NCBI GenBank assembly: GCA_964458325.1
Contig: CAYWIM010000092.1
Span: 1-17,872 of the forward strand
DNA from: JAGMXM01 sp964458325
Lineage (GTDB): Bacteria; Verrucomicrobiota; Verrucomicrobiia; Limisphaerales; UBA1319
Length of the DNA: 17,872 nt
Direction of reading: 5' to 3'
Shown here in pieces: positions 6,914-16,375 of this stretch (within the stretch, counting starts at the first letter, position 1; every line of letters starts with the position of its first letter). A model generated the notes under the pieces. The model was given only the letters and a program-made list of their open reading frames with translations. It did not search any database and was not told where the DNA came from. The position numbers and the translations under genes were made by a program.

Positions 6914-9900
6914 TCACTGGCGCTTCAACCGGTAGAACTGGCCCTCGGCGGAAAGCGGGAGGATCACTGCGTTCCGGAAGCCGGAAGTTGACAATCTGCC
7001 CGGCACCATCGTCCAGCTCGCCCCGGCATCGAGCGCTGCGGTGCTTTCCAGGAGGTAGGTCTCGGGCGTCAGCGGCCATGACAACTCGACCTCGCCGTTC
7101 ATCAGCGCCACGTCCAGCAGCAAGGGTGGATTGCCGACACGCCAGACGGGCATCTGGCTCGCCGAGGTCCGGCCTTCGGAATCGCAGGCGAAGATTCGAT
7201 CGGCGTAGAAGTCCTCGGTGGGCGACACCATCGTGACCACAAGCTGGGCCGCACTCTGGGCGTTCAGGTCGCCAATGCGCCACCAGATCAAGCCGTCTTC
7301 GATCCCGCAGTTGCCCCGGCCAAAGCCAACCCAAAGGACGGTCACGCCAGCGGGCAGTTCGTTGGTGAAGAGCACGCTTCGGGCCGGCATCGAGCCGCGA
7401 TTGGTCACGGTGATCGTGCAGGTGAAAGGCTGGCCCGGCGATGGCGTGGCCGGAGTCAAGAGCCAGGAAACGTCCAGAAGCGGCATGGCGCTGACCTCTG
7501 TCACGGCGTCGGCCGTCAGCGCGCGGGACTCCTGATTGCCCACATAGTCGGTTGCGAGGCTGCAGAAGGCGTACCGACGGCTCGGCTCACCCGCAAATAC
7601 GGCAGACGTGTTTGTAGCCTGACGCAGCCACAACGTCCAGGGACCGCCGTCGGTCGCAACGTAGATGTCGTAGCTTCCCACGCCGGAGCCGCCCGCGTCG
7701 TCCGTCCCGCTCCAGGAGACGGCGAACTGGGCCGATGGATTCGTGGCCGGCAACGGCAGGACTTGGCTGGTTGGAGCGCCAGCGTCAATCGTGTTCAGGC
7801 ATTCCTTGGCCGAGTCGGTCCCGGCAGCGGGATTGTGCGGATCCTTCTGGTTCGTGGCGATGCTTGGCTGGAGATCGAACGAGATCAAGGCCACGTTCCG
7901 GATTTGCGCGCCGGTCGGCACGTTCGGTTTCGACTTGACCGTGTATCCAATGTGGCCCTGGCCGCGGCCGGTGCCGTCCTCGGGAGGCAGGAAGCCGACG
8001 TTAACGGGCGGCGGCAAGCCCGTGCCAGGATCCATCGAACGAAAGACGGCGGACACCTGCCCATTAACAAGGTTGATGCCCGCTTCGATCTTGACCTCGA
8101 AATTCGTGCCCATATAGCTCATCGCCACATTGGTCTCGAAATGCAGCGAGCCGGGCGGCGCGACGATCAACTGGTCGCCAAAGCCCACCTCCGTCAGCCG
8201 GAACGCGCTCCAATCTATGTTGGCATGAAGCTGGTCCGTCAGGACGACTTGCTGCGCAGGGGCCGACGCGTTCGTGTCGTTCTCGAAATCGATCCGATAA
8301 GCCAGAGTGCGGTCTCCTACGATAAAACCGTTCGTGCCAAAACCGAATGGGCCGGTCTTCTGATTGGGATCGCTCGAGCCAGTGATAATTGTTACTCCTG
8401 CACCAGTAAATCCACCTGTATAAATGGGAATTTCACCGCCCACAATCAAGGCCCTTAGATAAGGCCCATAGCCCCACATGCCAGCGAAACTTATACTGTC
8501 CGGCATATCTCCGCAATCTGACACGCTGTTGCCCAAATCATACAATGAGTACAACAAAACTAATCTTCCTAATAATGTTTTACTTATATAAACACCTGCA
8601 ATATTCCATATGCCACTATTTTCGATAGCCTGATCCCACAGCATACCTTTATAAAAGTCTTCTGCCATACACTGTGTAAATTGATGCCAAGAAAAAAACC
8701 CCATAGGATCAACATTGACCAACGGACTGTTTTCTGCGTAGCGATAAGGATTTACGTCCTTACCTCTAATGCCGAGAGGATCGCAAGTCATGAAACGTCC
8801 AGTGGTGGGGTCATAGGATCGAAATCTCATAAAAAGTATTGCATTTGCATCTGAAATCACGCCGTCTTGACCTGCAAATCCGAATGGATTCCAAATAACA
8901 CCAGAATGGCTCAATAATGAACCAAAGGGAGCATAGCTATAGAAACCAGCAATCGTGCCGTTAGCCGCGACCATTTGTATTACGTTACCAATCCCGTCGA
9001 ATGCATAGTCATATCTGTCCGTATTAATCCCCGAGTGCGAGAGTAGTGTTTTACCGTAATTATAGTGTGCGAGGAGCCTCCCTGAAGCGTCGTATTCAGC
9101 AACGACACTGGTGAGCATAAATGGATCAGCAACCCACTTTTTGATATCTCCGTTTGCACTTGTGGCCACCCGATTACCGTGTGCATCATAGACGTGATAA
9201 TTGATGCCTTTCGAGCTAATCATTTCTATCAATCGATTTTCCACATTGTAATCGTAAAGATTTGTGGTAGCAGATTCCCCGTTGTGAGTTGCGGTTTCCG
9301 AGATCAGATTTCCATCGGCATCGAACGTGTACTCTGTCGTCTGGCCGTTGCTCGCAACGGTGCGTGTGTACTGGTTCATGTTGTTGGCCGTGTACTCGGT
9401 GGTCACTCCGTTTTCGATCGTGCGGACGCGGTTGCCGAGGGCGTCGTAGATGTAGGTCAGGTTTTGATGAGGGATGTCGCCGTTGCGGGAGGCGAAGACA
9501 GCGCGGATCAACTGGCCGAGATCGTCGTAGCCGTAGTCCCATTTGCCATCGAGCGTGTCCATCGAGGTCCGCCGCGCACGGCTGTCATAGGTGTAGTCGA
9601 ATCGCGAAATGATTGTGCCGTTGGAAAGCGTGTTTACGAGATGCAGAACCTGGCCGGCGGCATCGTAAGCGTAGGTGGTGTACATGCCGTTGCCGACCTC
9701 CTTGCGGGCGAGACGGCCGGCGGGATCGTAGGTGTAGAGCACGACGCGGTTCGTGTGTTCATCGGTCATGCTCTGGAGCCGCCCGGCGGTGTCGTAGAAG
9801 TAGTTCAGCCGGTGGCCGAGCTGGTCGAGGCTCGAGGCCCGCTTGCCCGCTTCGTTGTAGGTGAATTGGAGCCAGGGACCGAACGGATAATCAATCCGGG

Positions 9901-12900
9901 TCAACCGGTCGGTCGAGTCGTAGGCGAAAACCAGCCGCCCGGTTTCGTTGGAAGCGGTGATGAGGTTGCCGCGCGGGTCGTACTCGAAGACGGCATTCGT
10001 CCCGCGTGGGTAATTCTTTGTTCGGAGTTGGGCGTTCGTCCCGAAATCGTACGTGATTGCCTGACCGCGGCGGTTGGTCCAGCATGTGGGCAGGCCCATT
10101 GCGTCATAAGCCCACCGTTCCAGGCTGCCGTCAGCATAGGTGATCGACTGAAGATTTCCTTGCGGTGTGTAGTTGTATCGAGTTCCGTTGCCTTTGGCGT
10201 CCGTGATCGCGCTCAGGCGGTTCCATCGCCCGTCAAAGGCGAAGCGCGTGATGGCGCCCAGCGGATCGGTGCTGGAGATCATGTTTCCTCGCGAATCGTA
10301 ATCGTAGCGATAGGAGCGCCCGGCTGGATCCGTGACCCGTGCCAGGCTGTAATTCTCGTCGAAATCCAAGTGAACAGCATGACCCAAGGCGTTATCGGTC
10401 TTGACCATCAGCCCGCGGTGATCGAAGAAGAACCGGCTGGCGTTGTTCAGGGCGTCCCGAACGGTCACGCCCCCTGCATTGTCGTAGGAGAAGGTAACGG
10501 CTTCTTCGGTCTGACCGGACCACGCTGCGGCCAATCGGCCCTGAGGATCGTATGTGAACGCGCGCTCCGAGCAGCAAGATCCGGAAATATTGAGTAGCTT
10601 GTGGCCATCTGCATACGCGTACATCGTTGTGCTGCCATCGGCCTGCCGCACGGATGTCAGGTGCTCACCCGCGTAACTGTAAACAGTCTGGCGTCCGACA
10701 GGGTCGGTGACGCTTTGAATGTAACCTGCCCCGTTGTAGGCGATGTTCAGGCTGCGCCCGGAAGAGTGCGTCAGGCTGATAAGGCTCGCGCCGCCATAAC
10801 CGGCTGTGATTCGATTCCCGTTGAGGTCCTGCACGTAATCGAGGTTGCCGTCCGCCCGGAAGGCGCTGAGCAGGCCGTTGGCCTCCTGGAGGCTGAAGCG
10901 ACCGCCGCCCAACGATTGCAACATTCCGTGGTCGCCGGCTTGGGCGAAGTAATTGGCATTGCGGCTGTCGGGCTGGAACGATCGGCGTGAGCCGCCGGGG
11001 CCTGTGATGGTGACCGTGCCATCAGACGCCTGGGTGAGCGAATACTGCCAGTTGTGCGACCAGCCGCGTCCAAGCGGCCCAAGCTCATAGCGACGAGAGA
11101 TGGATTGTGCGAGCGCGCGGCTGAATGTTATGGGCAGTCCGGGCGCTTCGACCGTGGCATCCGCAGCTCCAGCCAGCGTGCGCATAGGGTTCAGGCCATC
11201 GGCCTGGAGGAACTCGAATGCGAGCAAGTCGCCAAGGTCCAGGACGCGCTGCCCCAGTTGGCCAAGATACGCCGCATTGTGGTCCAGCATGGCCACATAG
11301 CTGCCCCAGGTCGGACCGGCCTGCGCAATGAAGTTTGACCACAGGTTGTCCCAGGCTTCGGAATTCATCGAAGCTGGTTTCATGCTGCCCTTGAATTCGG
11401 CCCAGTTGACAGGCGTGGCGTCATCCGCCTGGAGGACGCCCAATTGCCACTCGATCGGCGGATAAGAGAAATCCCAGGGCTGCTGCCAGCCGGCATAATA
11501 CACCGGCACTCGAAAGGTCTCGCCGGGCTGGAGGACGCCCGGCGTTGCACCGCTGGCCAGGACCTGAACGGAATGGCTGAACCCTTCGGGCTGGGCCGAA
11601 GTCCAGAATCCTTTGGCGAGTCGCGTCGGTTTGAGCGTCAGCCAGGCGCCTTCGGTCCCGTTTTGCAACCCCCTGAGAACGAGCAGCGGCGCCGGCATGG
11701 CCGCATTGCCACTGTTCTGGTATTCGATGTAGTGAGTGGCCAGGCCATGATAACCCACCGTCTTGGGAACGATCAGGCTGGTCGAGAGCATTGGTGTCCC
11801 GCCCGCGGTCATCTCGAAGGCACCCGCCAGCTCAGCCATCCCCCAATCTGGATGTTGCACTCGAACGGTGTAACGGCCAACGGGAACGGAGTTGGATGGG
11901 ATGGTCACGGTGATTTGCGTGAACGAATCCACGGCCACAACATTGTTGCTGTAGGCTGTGCCGCCGGATGAAACGAGAGTCGCGATGGTGTCCGGGCCGA
12001 AGCCCGCACCGCGGAGGGTTAGGATCGCGTCGGCGGTGTTGCCGTGATGTTCCGGGGTGATGCTGGTCAGGGACATCGAGGCGGCGGTGGCCTGCAGCGT
12101 GTAGATGCCGTCGCCGGTCACGGACTCGCCGCGGACCATGACGTAATAGGTGCCCGCCGCCGCAGCGGGAATGAGGAGCTGCTGGTCCGCGCTGGCGAGG
12201 ATGGCGGCGCGGAGGTCGAACGTGCCGCGCGTGGGCAACGCCCCGAATCGGACGTAGATCTCATTGGCCCCCTGGTTGTCCGCGTCATCCAACCGGATGA
12301 GAAGGTTCTGCCCGGCGGTTACATCGATCCGGTAATATTTTTCGTCGCCGGCTGCGCTGAAGCTGGACGAGAAGGGAGCCGCGTTGGTAAGCCGTGGGAT
12401 AAAGAGATCCGTGGCGACGGCGAACTCGTTGTTCAGCTGGCGGTGCTCCAGGATTTGCCATTCGTCATCGACGGAGAAGACGAGATGCCAGGCGCCCTCC
12501 TCGACCGTGGGGATGGTGACGGCAAGCGTGCCGGTGTAAGTGCCGCCAATCGCCACATTGTTCGAGACTTGCGCCGACAGCAACAGCCGGTCGTTGGCGT
12601 CCAGAAACGCATCGCGCGAAAGGTAGATTGCGTCCTTCCACGTGCGGCCGGAGAGATCGCTATCGCCTGCATTGCGGACGGTGTAGGTAACGGGCGCTGG
12701 CTGGCCGACGGCCAAACCGCTGGGCACACTGGGCGCCGTCACCGCCAGATCGGGGATCGCATTCGTCGCGGCCATAACATCAATCGCGCGGCTATCCACC
12801 ATGAGGTAGCGACCTCCCGGAACTTCGCGTGCAGCCAGCGTGACTTGAAACATCCCGCGGTTTGGAAAAGCGATCGTTCCCGGCTCGACGAGCGTGGCGG

Positions 12901-15900
12901 AGCGGCCGTCCCCGAAATCCCACACAAGATCGGGAACGATCTCCAATATGGGGCCGCAGTTGAAACGAAGCGCGTCGCCTTGAAGAATCTCTCCCGAGCG
13001 GACCGGTGAGCGGATCCCGAAGGTTACGGGCTCGGTGAAGCCGAGCGCCCGCGGCACAGTCGAGTTGTAGCCGGACTTGCTGAGGTAGATGTCGTCCAAG
13101 AACAGGTTTGTCGTTCCACTGTGGCCGGCGAGGGCCCCGATCACCAGCTTGTCCAGAACCGGCTGCGTGAATCCGCGATCGGCCAAGCCCACCGGATCGC
13201 GCGACGCCGGGTAATTGGATATGACCGTTGTCCGATGGCTGGCGCCGTCCTTGGCCACGTGGATCGAGTATGTGTCGCCCGTGTCGATTTCGACGGGAGG
13301 ATTTGCGGAAGCGTCCTTGGTGAACGGTCCGTTCTTGATGTCAACCCACACGTTGTACGGCGTGTCGGGCTCGAGCACCGGCTCGAGCTGGCCAAAATCC
13401 AGCGTGTTCTGGTGACCATGATAGCCGCCCACGAGCCGGATCCCGCGTTCGTCGCTGATCACGGCGCCGGGGCCGACGTTGGTGCCGACCTCGGTGCCGG
13501 AGCTCTGACGCCGATCGGTCAACGCCACCTGTCCGCGGACCGGCTCGGAATTGCCAGCCAGGTAAACCCGGAAGAACAACGTCCGCTCTTGGCCCTCGGC
13601 GACAGCGAGCACACGCAAGGGCAGCATGGCGGCCGCATCCCCGGCGTTGGGCGCCAGGCAGCGATTGCCCTGATGTTCCACCACGGAGAAATCGACTGCA
13701 TCCAAGTCGTACCATCCGCCGTTGCCGGCGAGGAGGCCGACCGGGTAGCGGTCGAAATTGTCAATCAGCATCCAGCCCGGATCGATCCCGTCGATTGCCG
13801 CGACAGTCGCCGAGGCGGATACGCTCTCCGCGCCTCGCCGCAATGTCAGCGTGAAGGTTCTCGTGAGCGGGATCGCGACTTCTGCGGAGCCCAGCCCCGA
13901 AATGGTCTTCTCCGTCACGCTGCCGATGCCCTGGTCGATCTCGACCTCCACGTTCCTGGTTACGTCCCAGCGCAAGGTCACCGAATCGCCCGCCGCGACC
14001 GCCGGGCTGTCGGCCTTGAAGAAACGGATGGCCAGCGGGTGGGGTTTGCCTGGCGGGACCGGCGTGCCGTTCGTCATCACCGCCCCGATTTCCGCGGCGC
14101 TCAGAGTGCGGCTCCACAGAGCCACGTCATCGATCTCGCCCGTGATCCAATGCGTCGCGTTGGCCCGGAGGATGCCCCCGATCGAGGTGGTGTCCAGCCG
14201 CCAATCGGCGGCTCCTTGGGGAGGAAGCGCGACCGGGTCTTGCTCGCCGTCGATGAAGAGCGCCCGCAACCCGCCTCTCTGCTGGACATACGCCAGGTGA
14301 TGCCAGGTCCCGTCCAGCGGCTCGCGTTGAGTCAGAAGATGACCCGCCAACTCCCAGGGGCTTTGGCGCAGGTAGAAATTCACCCGGCCCGAATCCCCGC
14401 CGAGTGGCGTGCCCAGGCTGAACAGCGGGTAGCTGTCGGTGGTGCTCGCCTCCGAAACCATGCGCAGGTCGGCCAAACCGGCCCCGGCCGCCTTGATCCA
14501 GAAGGCGACGGTGAAGGCCGGATGCTGGTTGATGGGCAACTGCTCGCCCGGGCTGTGGATGCGGGTGAGCATGGTCTGCCGCGTGCTGTCAAAATGGAAG
14601 GCCTTGCCCACTTTGCCTGCGACCAGGTCGGCCGCGGTCAGGTTGTGCAATTCGAGGTCGTAGCGGCTCATCAGGTCGGGCGTCCGGGTCTCGGCCACTT
14701 CGTCCAGCGGCCAGTAGGCGACCATGCCACGCCTCAGGGCAAAAGCGCCGTTCAATCCTTCGGACACGGCCTGGGTGATCTCGGGTTCGGTCAGTGCTCG
14801 GTTCCACAGAGCCACGTCATCGATCGTGCCCGTCATCCAATGACTCGGGCTGGCCCGGAGGATGCCTCCGATCGAGGTGGTGTCCAACCGCCAATCGCCT
14901 CCTTCCTTGGCGGGAAGCGCGACCGGATCTCGCACTCCGTCGATGAAGAACGCCCGCGCTCCGCCTTCCTGCTGCACAAATGCCAGGTGATGCCAGGCCC
15001 CGTCCAGCGGCTCGCGCTGAGTCTGAAGATGGTCTACCATCTCCCACCGGGTTTGGCGCAGGTAGAAATCCAACGGGCCCGGATCCCCATTGCGCGGTGT
15101 CCCCAGGCTGAACAGCGGGTAGCTATTGGCGGTGCTCGCCTCGGAAAAGATGCGCAGGTCGTTCAAACCGGCGCCCGCCACTTTGATCCAGAAGGTGGCG
15201 GTGAAGGCCGGATGCTGGTGGATGGGCAGTTGCTCGCCCGGGATGTGAATGCGGGTGAGCATCGTCTCGCGCGTGTTGTCAAAATGGAAGGCCTTGCCCA
15301 CTTTGCCTGGGACCAGGTCGGCAGCGGTCAGGCTGCGCAATTCGAGGTCGTAGCCGCTCATCAGATCGGGCGTCTTGGATCCGGCCACCTCGTCCAGCGG
15401 CCAGTAGGCGACCATGCCCCGGCTCAGGGGGAAAGCGCTGCTCAACCCTTCGGACACGACCTGGGTGATCTCTGGGGCGGTCAGCGCGCGGCTCCAGAGA
15501 GCGACTTCATCGATCGTGCCGGTGACCCAATGAGTCGGGTTCGTCCTGAGGATGCCGCCGATCGAGGTGGTGTTCAGCCGCCAATCGCCCGCTTCTTTGG
15601 CCGGAAGCGCGGCCGGGTCTTGCGCTCCGTCGATGAAGAGCGCCCGCGAACCGCCTTCCTGCTGTACAAAGGCCAGGTGATGCCAAGTCCCGTCCAGGGG
15701 CTCCCGCTGAGTCTGAAGATGGTTCACCGTCAGCCACGGGCTTTGGCGCAGGTAGAAATCCACTCGGCCCGAATCCCCATTGCGCGGTGTGCCCAGGCTG
15801 AACAGCGGGTCGCTGTTGGTGGTGCTCGCCTCGGAAAACATGCGCAGGTCGATCGAACCGGCGCCGGCCACCTTGATCCAGAAGGCAACGGTGAAAGCCG

Positions 15901-16210
15901 GATGCTGGTTGATCGGCAACAACTCGCCCGCGATGTGAATGCGGGTGAGCATGGTCTCGCGCACGTTGTCAAAATGGAAGGCCTTGCCCACTTTGCCTGG
16001 GACCAAATCGGCCGCCGTGAGGTTGCGCAATCCCAGGTCGTAGCCGCTCATCAGATCGGGCGTCTTGGATCCAGCCACCTCGTCCAACGGCCAGTAGGAG
16101 ACCAGGCCGTCTTGCAGGTCCGCATGCGCCGGGATGGCGAGCATGACCGCCGCCAATGCCCCGAGGATGTCCGGACAGCCCGGGCGGGATCGAATTCCTT
16201 TGATGTTCAT
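6914..16210 (-). CDS. Giant secreted LamG / PKD / CARDB / PPC / IPT / RHS-repeat protein
   Basis: A 3098-residue cell-surface or secreted protein. The ATG at 16210 yields a signal peptide (MNIKGIRSRPGC..ALAAVMLAIPAHA, cleavage near 30); an upstream in-frame TTG at 16285 would only bury it. Module order (approximate residues): three LamG repeats 34-710; Ig-like 722-805; jelly-roll 810-1048; PKD with WDFGDG 1060-1127; CARDB 1150-1270; PPC 1273-1373; IPT/TIG 1378-1467; a conserved pre-RHS module 1468-1673; RHS/YD repeats 1687-2503 ending in the core signature (RFRSYDPTTGRF, CDPLG, NPYRYAENSPL, DPMG); a 104-residue low-GC tip 2506-2609; a conserved module 2610-2803 (DPNQKTGPFGFG, YRIDFEND); a fibronectin-like domain to 2893; DUF11 2907-3003; and a verrucomicrobial C-terminal module ending FYRLKRQ. 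Family members are linked to adhesion, contact-dependent interaction or toxin delivery. No downstream immunity gene is present. The gene is divergent from the sulfatase. Confidence 0.95.
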   Translation of the reverse strand: MNIKGIRSRPGCPDILGALAAVMLAIPAHADLQDGLVSYWPLDEVAGSKTPDLMSGYDLGLRNLTAADLVPGKVGKAFHFDNVRETMLTRIHIAGELLPINQHPAFTVAFWIKVAGAGSIDLRMFSEASTTNSDPLFSLGTPRNGDSGRVDFYLRQSPWLTVNHLQTQREPLDGTWHHLAFVQQEGGSRALFIDGAQDPAALPAKEAGDWRLNTTSIGGILRTNPTHWVTGTIDEVALWSRALTAPEITQVVSEGLSSAFPLSRGMVAYWPLDEVAGSKTPDLMSGYDLELRSLTAADLVPGKVGKAFHFDNTRETMLTRIHIPGEQLPIHQHPAFTATFWIKVAGAGLNDLRIFSEASTANSYPLFSLGTPRNGDPGPLDFYLRQTRWEMVDHLQTQREPLDGAWHHLAFVQQEGGARAFFIDGVRDPVALPAKEGGDWRLDTTSIGGILRASPSHWMTGTIDDVALWNRALTEPEITQAVSEGLNGAFALRRGMVAYWPLDEVAETRTPDLMSRYDLELHNLTAADLVAGKVGKAFHFDSTRQTMLTRIHSPGEQLPINQHPAFTVAFWIKAAGAGLADLRMVSEASTTDSYPLFSLGTPLGGDSGRVNFYLRQSPWELAGHLLTQREPLDGTWHHLAYVQQRGGLRALFIDGEQDPVALPPQGAADWRLDTTSIGGILRANATHWITGEIDDVALWSRTLSAAEIGAVMTNGTPVPPGKPHPLAIRFFKADSPAVAAGDSVTLRWDVTRNVEVEIDQGIGSVTEKTISGLGSAEVAIPLTRTFTLTLRRGAESVSASATVAAIDGIDPGWMLIDNFDRYPVGLLAGNGGWYDLDAVDFSVVEHQGNRCLAPNAGDAAAMLPLRVLAVAEGQERTLFFRVYLAGNSEPVRGQVALTDRRQSSGTEVGTNVGPGAVISDERGIRLVGGYHGHQNTLDFGQLEPVLEPDTPYNVWVDIKNGPFTKDASANPPVEIDTGDTYSIHVAKDGASHRTTVISNYPASRDPVGLADRGFTQPVLDKLVIGALAGHSGTTNLFLDDIYLSKSGYNSTVPRALGFTEPVTFGIRSPVRSGEILQGDALRFNCGPILEIVPDLVWDFGDGRSATLVEPGTIAFPNRGMFQVTLAAREVPGGRYLMVDSRAIDVMAATNAIPDLAVTAPSVPSGLAVGQPAPVTYTVRNAGDSDLSGRTWKDAIYLSRDAFLDANDRLLLSAQVSNNVAIGGTYTGTLAVTIPTVEEGAWHLVFSVDDEWQILEHRQLNNEFAVATDLFIPRLTNAAPFSSSFSAAGDEKYYRIDVTAGQNLLIRLDDADNQGANEIYVRFGALPTRGTFDLRAAILASADQQLLIPAAAAGTYYVMVRGESVTGDGIYTLQATAASMSLTSITPEHHGNTADAILTLRGAGFGPDTIATLVSSGGTAYSNNVVAVDSFTQITVTIPSNSVPVGRYTVRVQHPDWGMAELAGAFEMTAGGTPMLSTSLIVPKTVGYHGLATHYIEYQNSGNAAMPAPLLVLRGLQNGTEGAWLTLKPTRLAKGFWTSAQPEGFSHSVQVLASGATPGVLQPGETFRVPVYYAGWQQPWDFSYPPIEWQLGVLQADDATPVNWAEFKGSMKPASMNSEAWDNLWSNFIAQAGPTWGSYVAMLDHNAAYLGQLGQRVLDLGDLLAFEFLQADGLNPMRTLAGAADATVEAPGLPITFSRALAQSISRRYELGPLGRGWSHNWQYSLTQASDGTVTITGPGGSRRSFQPDSRNANYFAQAGDHGMLQSLGGGRFSLQEANGLLSAFRADGNLDYVQDLNGNRITAGYGGASLISLTHSSGRSLNIAYNGAGYIQSVTDPVGRQTVYSYAGEHLTSVRQADGSTTMYAYADGHKLLNISGSCCSERAFTYDPQGRLAAAWSGQTEEAVTFSYDNAGGVTVRDALNNASRFFFDHRGLMVKTDNALGHAVHLDFDENYSLARVTDPAGRSYRYDYDSRGNMISSTDPLGAITRFAFDGRWNRLSAITDAKGNGTRYNYTPQGNLQSITYADGSLERWAYDAMGLPTCWTNRRGQAITYDFGTNAQLRTKNYPRGTNAVFEYDPRGNLITASNETGRLVFAYDSTDRLTRIDYPFGPWLQFTYNEAGKRASSLDQLGHRLNYFYDTAGRLQSMTDEHTNRVVLYTYDPAGRLARKEVGNGMYTTYAYDAAGQVLHLVNTLSNGTIISRFDYTYDSRARRTSMDTLDGKWDYGYDDLGQLIRAVFASRNGDIPHQNLTYIYDALGNRVRTIENGVTTEYTANNMNQYTRTVASNGQTTEYTFDADGNLISETATHNGESATTNLYDYNVENRLIEMISSKGINYHVYDAHGNRVATSANGDIKKWVADPFMLTSVVAEYDASGRLLAHYNYGKTLLSHSGINTDRYDYAFDGIGNVIQMVAANGTIAGFYSYAPFGSLLSHSGVIWNPFGFAGQDGVISDANAILFMRFRSYDPTTGRFMTCDPLGIRGKDVNPYRYAENSPLVNVDPMGFFSWHQFTQCMAEDFYKGMLWDQAIENSGIWNIAGVYISKTLLGRLVLLYSLYDLGNSVSDCGDMPDSISFAGMWGYGPYLRALIVGGEIPIYTGGFTGAGVTIITGSSDPNQKTGPFGFGTNGFIVGDRTLAYRIDFENDTNASAPAQQVVLTDQLHANIDWSAFRLTEVGFGDQLIVAPPGSLHFETNVAMSYMGTNFEVKIEAGINLVNGQVSAVFRSMDPGTGLPPPVNVGFLPPEDGTGRGQGHIGYTVKSKPNVPTGAQIRNVALISFDLQPSIATNQKDPHNPAAGTDSAKECLNTIDAGAPTSQVLPLPATNPSAQFAVSWSGTDDAGGSGVGSYDIYVATDGGPWTLWLRQATNTSAVFAGEPSRRYAFCSLATDYVGNQESRALTADAVTEVSAMPLLDVSWLLTPATPSPGQPFTCTITVTNRGSMPARSVLFTNELPAGVTVLWVGFGRGNCGIEDGLIWWRIGDLNAQSAAQLVVTMVSPTEDFYADRIFACDSEGRTSASQMPVWRVGNPPLLLDVALMNGEVELSWPLTPETYLLESTAALDAGASWTMVPGRLSTSGFRNAVILPLSAEGQFYRLKRQ
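7800..8380 (-). other. Conserved extracellular module following the RHS tip
   Basis: Residues about 2610-2803 of the giant protein start with GSSDPNQKTGPFGFGTNGF and continue with LAYRIDFENDTNASAPAQ, TDQLHANIDWSAF, VGFGDQL and NVALISFDLQPSIATNQ. This resembles a module I recall from large planctomycete and verrucomicrobial surface proteins, where it sits before fibronectin-like and DUF11 domains. Base composition returns to GC-rich from here. Its presence after an RHS tip is unusual. Confidence 0.6.
8381..8692 (-). other. Low-GC variable tip domain of the RHS protein
   Basis: This encodes the 104 residues immediately after the RHS core end PLVNVDPMGF, which fits the PxxxxDPxG self-cleavage motif of RHS cores. 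It has a hydrophobic stretch (about tip residues 28-50, GIWNIAGVYISKTLLGRLVL), two cysteines (tip positions 8 and 60) and a glycine-rich end (YTGGFTGAGVTIITG). Base composition drops to about 35% GC at 8521-8700 by my count. I recognise no nuclease, deaminase or other toxin motif. It could be a membrane-acting domain or simply a structural plug. Confidence 0.6.
8693..11150 (-). other. RHS/YD-repeat region with RHS core
   Basis: About 820 residues of YD-type repeats (recurring YDxxGR/YDxxGN forms such as YTYDPAGRLARKEV, YDAAGQVLHLVN and YIYDALGNRVRTI) form the expected beta-cage. It begins with the pre-barrel segment ISRRYELGPLGRGWSHNW and ends with the RHS-associated core (NPFGFAGQDG, RFRSYDPTTGRF, NPYRYAENSPLVNVDPMG). 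From about 9300 down to the tip the base composition is clearly poorer in GC than the rest of the gene. Confidence 0.9.
14080..16110 (-). repeat. Three tandem 690-bp repeats encoding LamG domains
   Basis: Copy 1 is 15421-16110, copy 2 is 14731-15420 and copy 3 is 14080-14730 (its end diverges into the next linker). Corresponding bases are offset by exactly 690 at every point I checked (for example 15961, 15271 and 14581, all followed by TGTCAAAATGGAAGGCCTTG within a few bases), so there are no indels across 230 codons. Each unit encodes YWPLDEVA, LTAADLV.GKVGKAFHFD, PAFT..FWIK, LDG.WHHLA and SIGGILR, ending in an ALW.R linker. Confidence 0.95.
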
Positions 16211-16375
16211 GAGTCTATCGTGTGGTTTGGCGCGGGTTTTGTAGCCAGGCATATGCCACACTGCAAAAGGGAGGTCGAGGATCAAATATGAATTATTTGT
16301 TACTATTCAAGCGGTTGCGGGCCATGAGGCGGAAGCAGTTGACGGAGGAACCGCCAACCCCCTATCCTCCCTCCC
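16211..16375. promoter_or_regulatory. Divergent intergenic region between the giant RHS gene and the sulfatase gene
   Basis: This 165-base spacer must carry the start signals for both outward-facing genes. It contains an AT-rich block at about 16281-16312 (ATCAAATATGAATTATTTG...), with TTGAAT-like and CATATT-like hexamers on the minus strand that could serve the giant gene, leaving a leader of roughly 70 bases. No regulator-binding inverted repeat stood out. Confidence 0.45.
16339..16368 (+). promoter_or_regulatory. Predicted sigma-70-like promoter of the sulfatase gene
   Basis: TTGACG at 16339-16344 (5 of 6 consensus matches) and TATCCT at 16363-16368 (4 of 6) are 18 bases apart. The ATG of the sulfatase lies 7 bases after the -10 box, so transcription would start at or next to the start codon, giving a leaderless mRNA. 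No Shine-Dalgarno sits at a useful distance; the only GGAGG (16344-16348) is 27 bases away. Confidence 0.4.

Noticed and set aside
9179..10597. Plus-strand open frame of 472 codons opposite the RHS repeats
   Set aside because: Antisense of YD repeats; the valine- and glycine-rich translation matches nothing, and the minus-strand RHS reading is unmistakable.
13121..16291. Plus-strand open frame of 1056 codons opposite the LamG repeats
   Set aside because: Its apparent internal repeats are only the mirror of the 690-bp LamG repeats on the minus strand. The product is rich in R, H and Q without known motifs.
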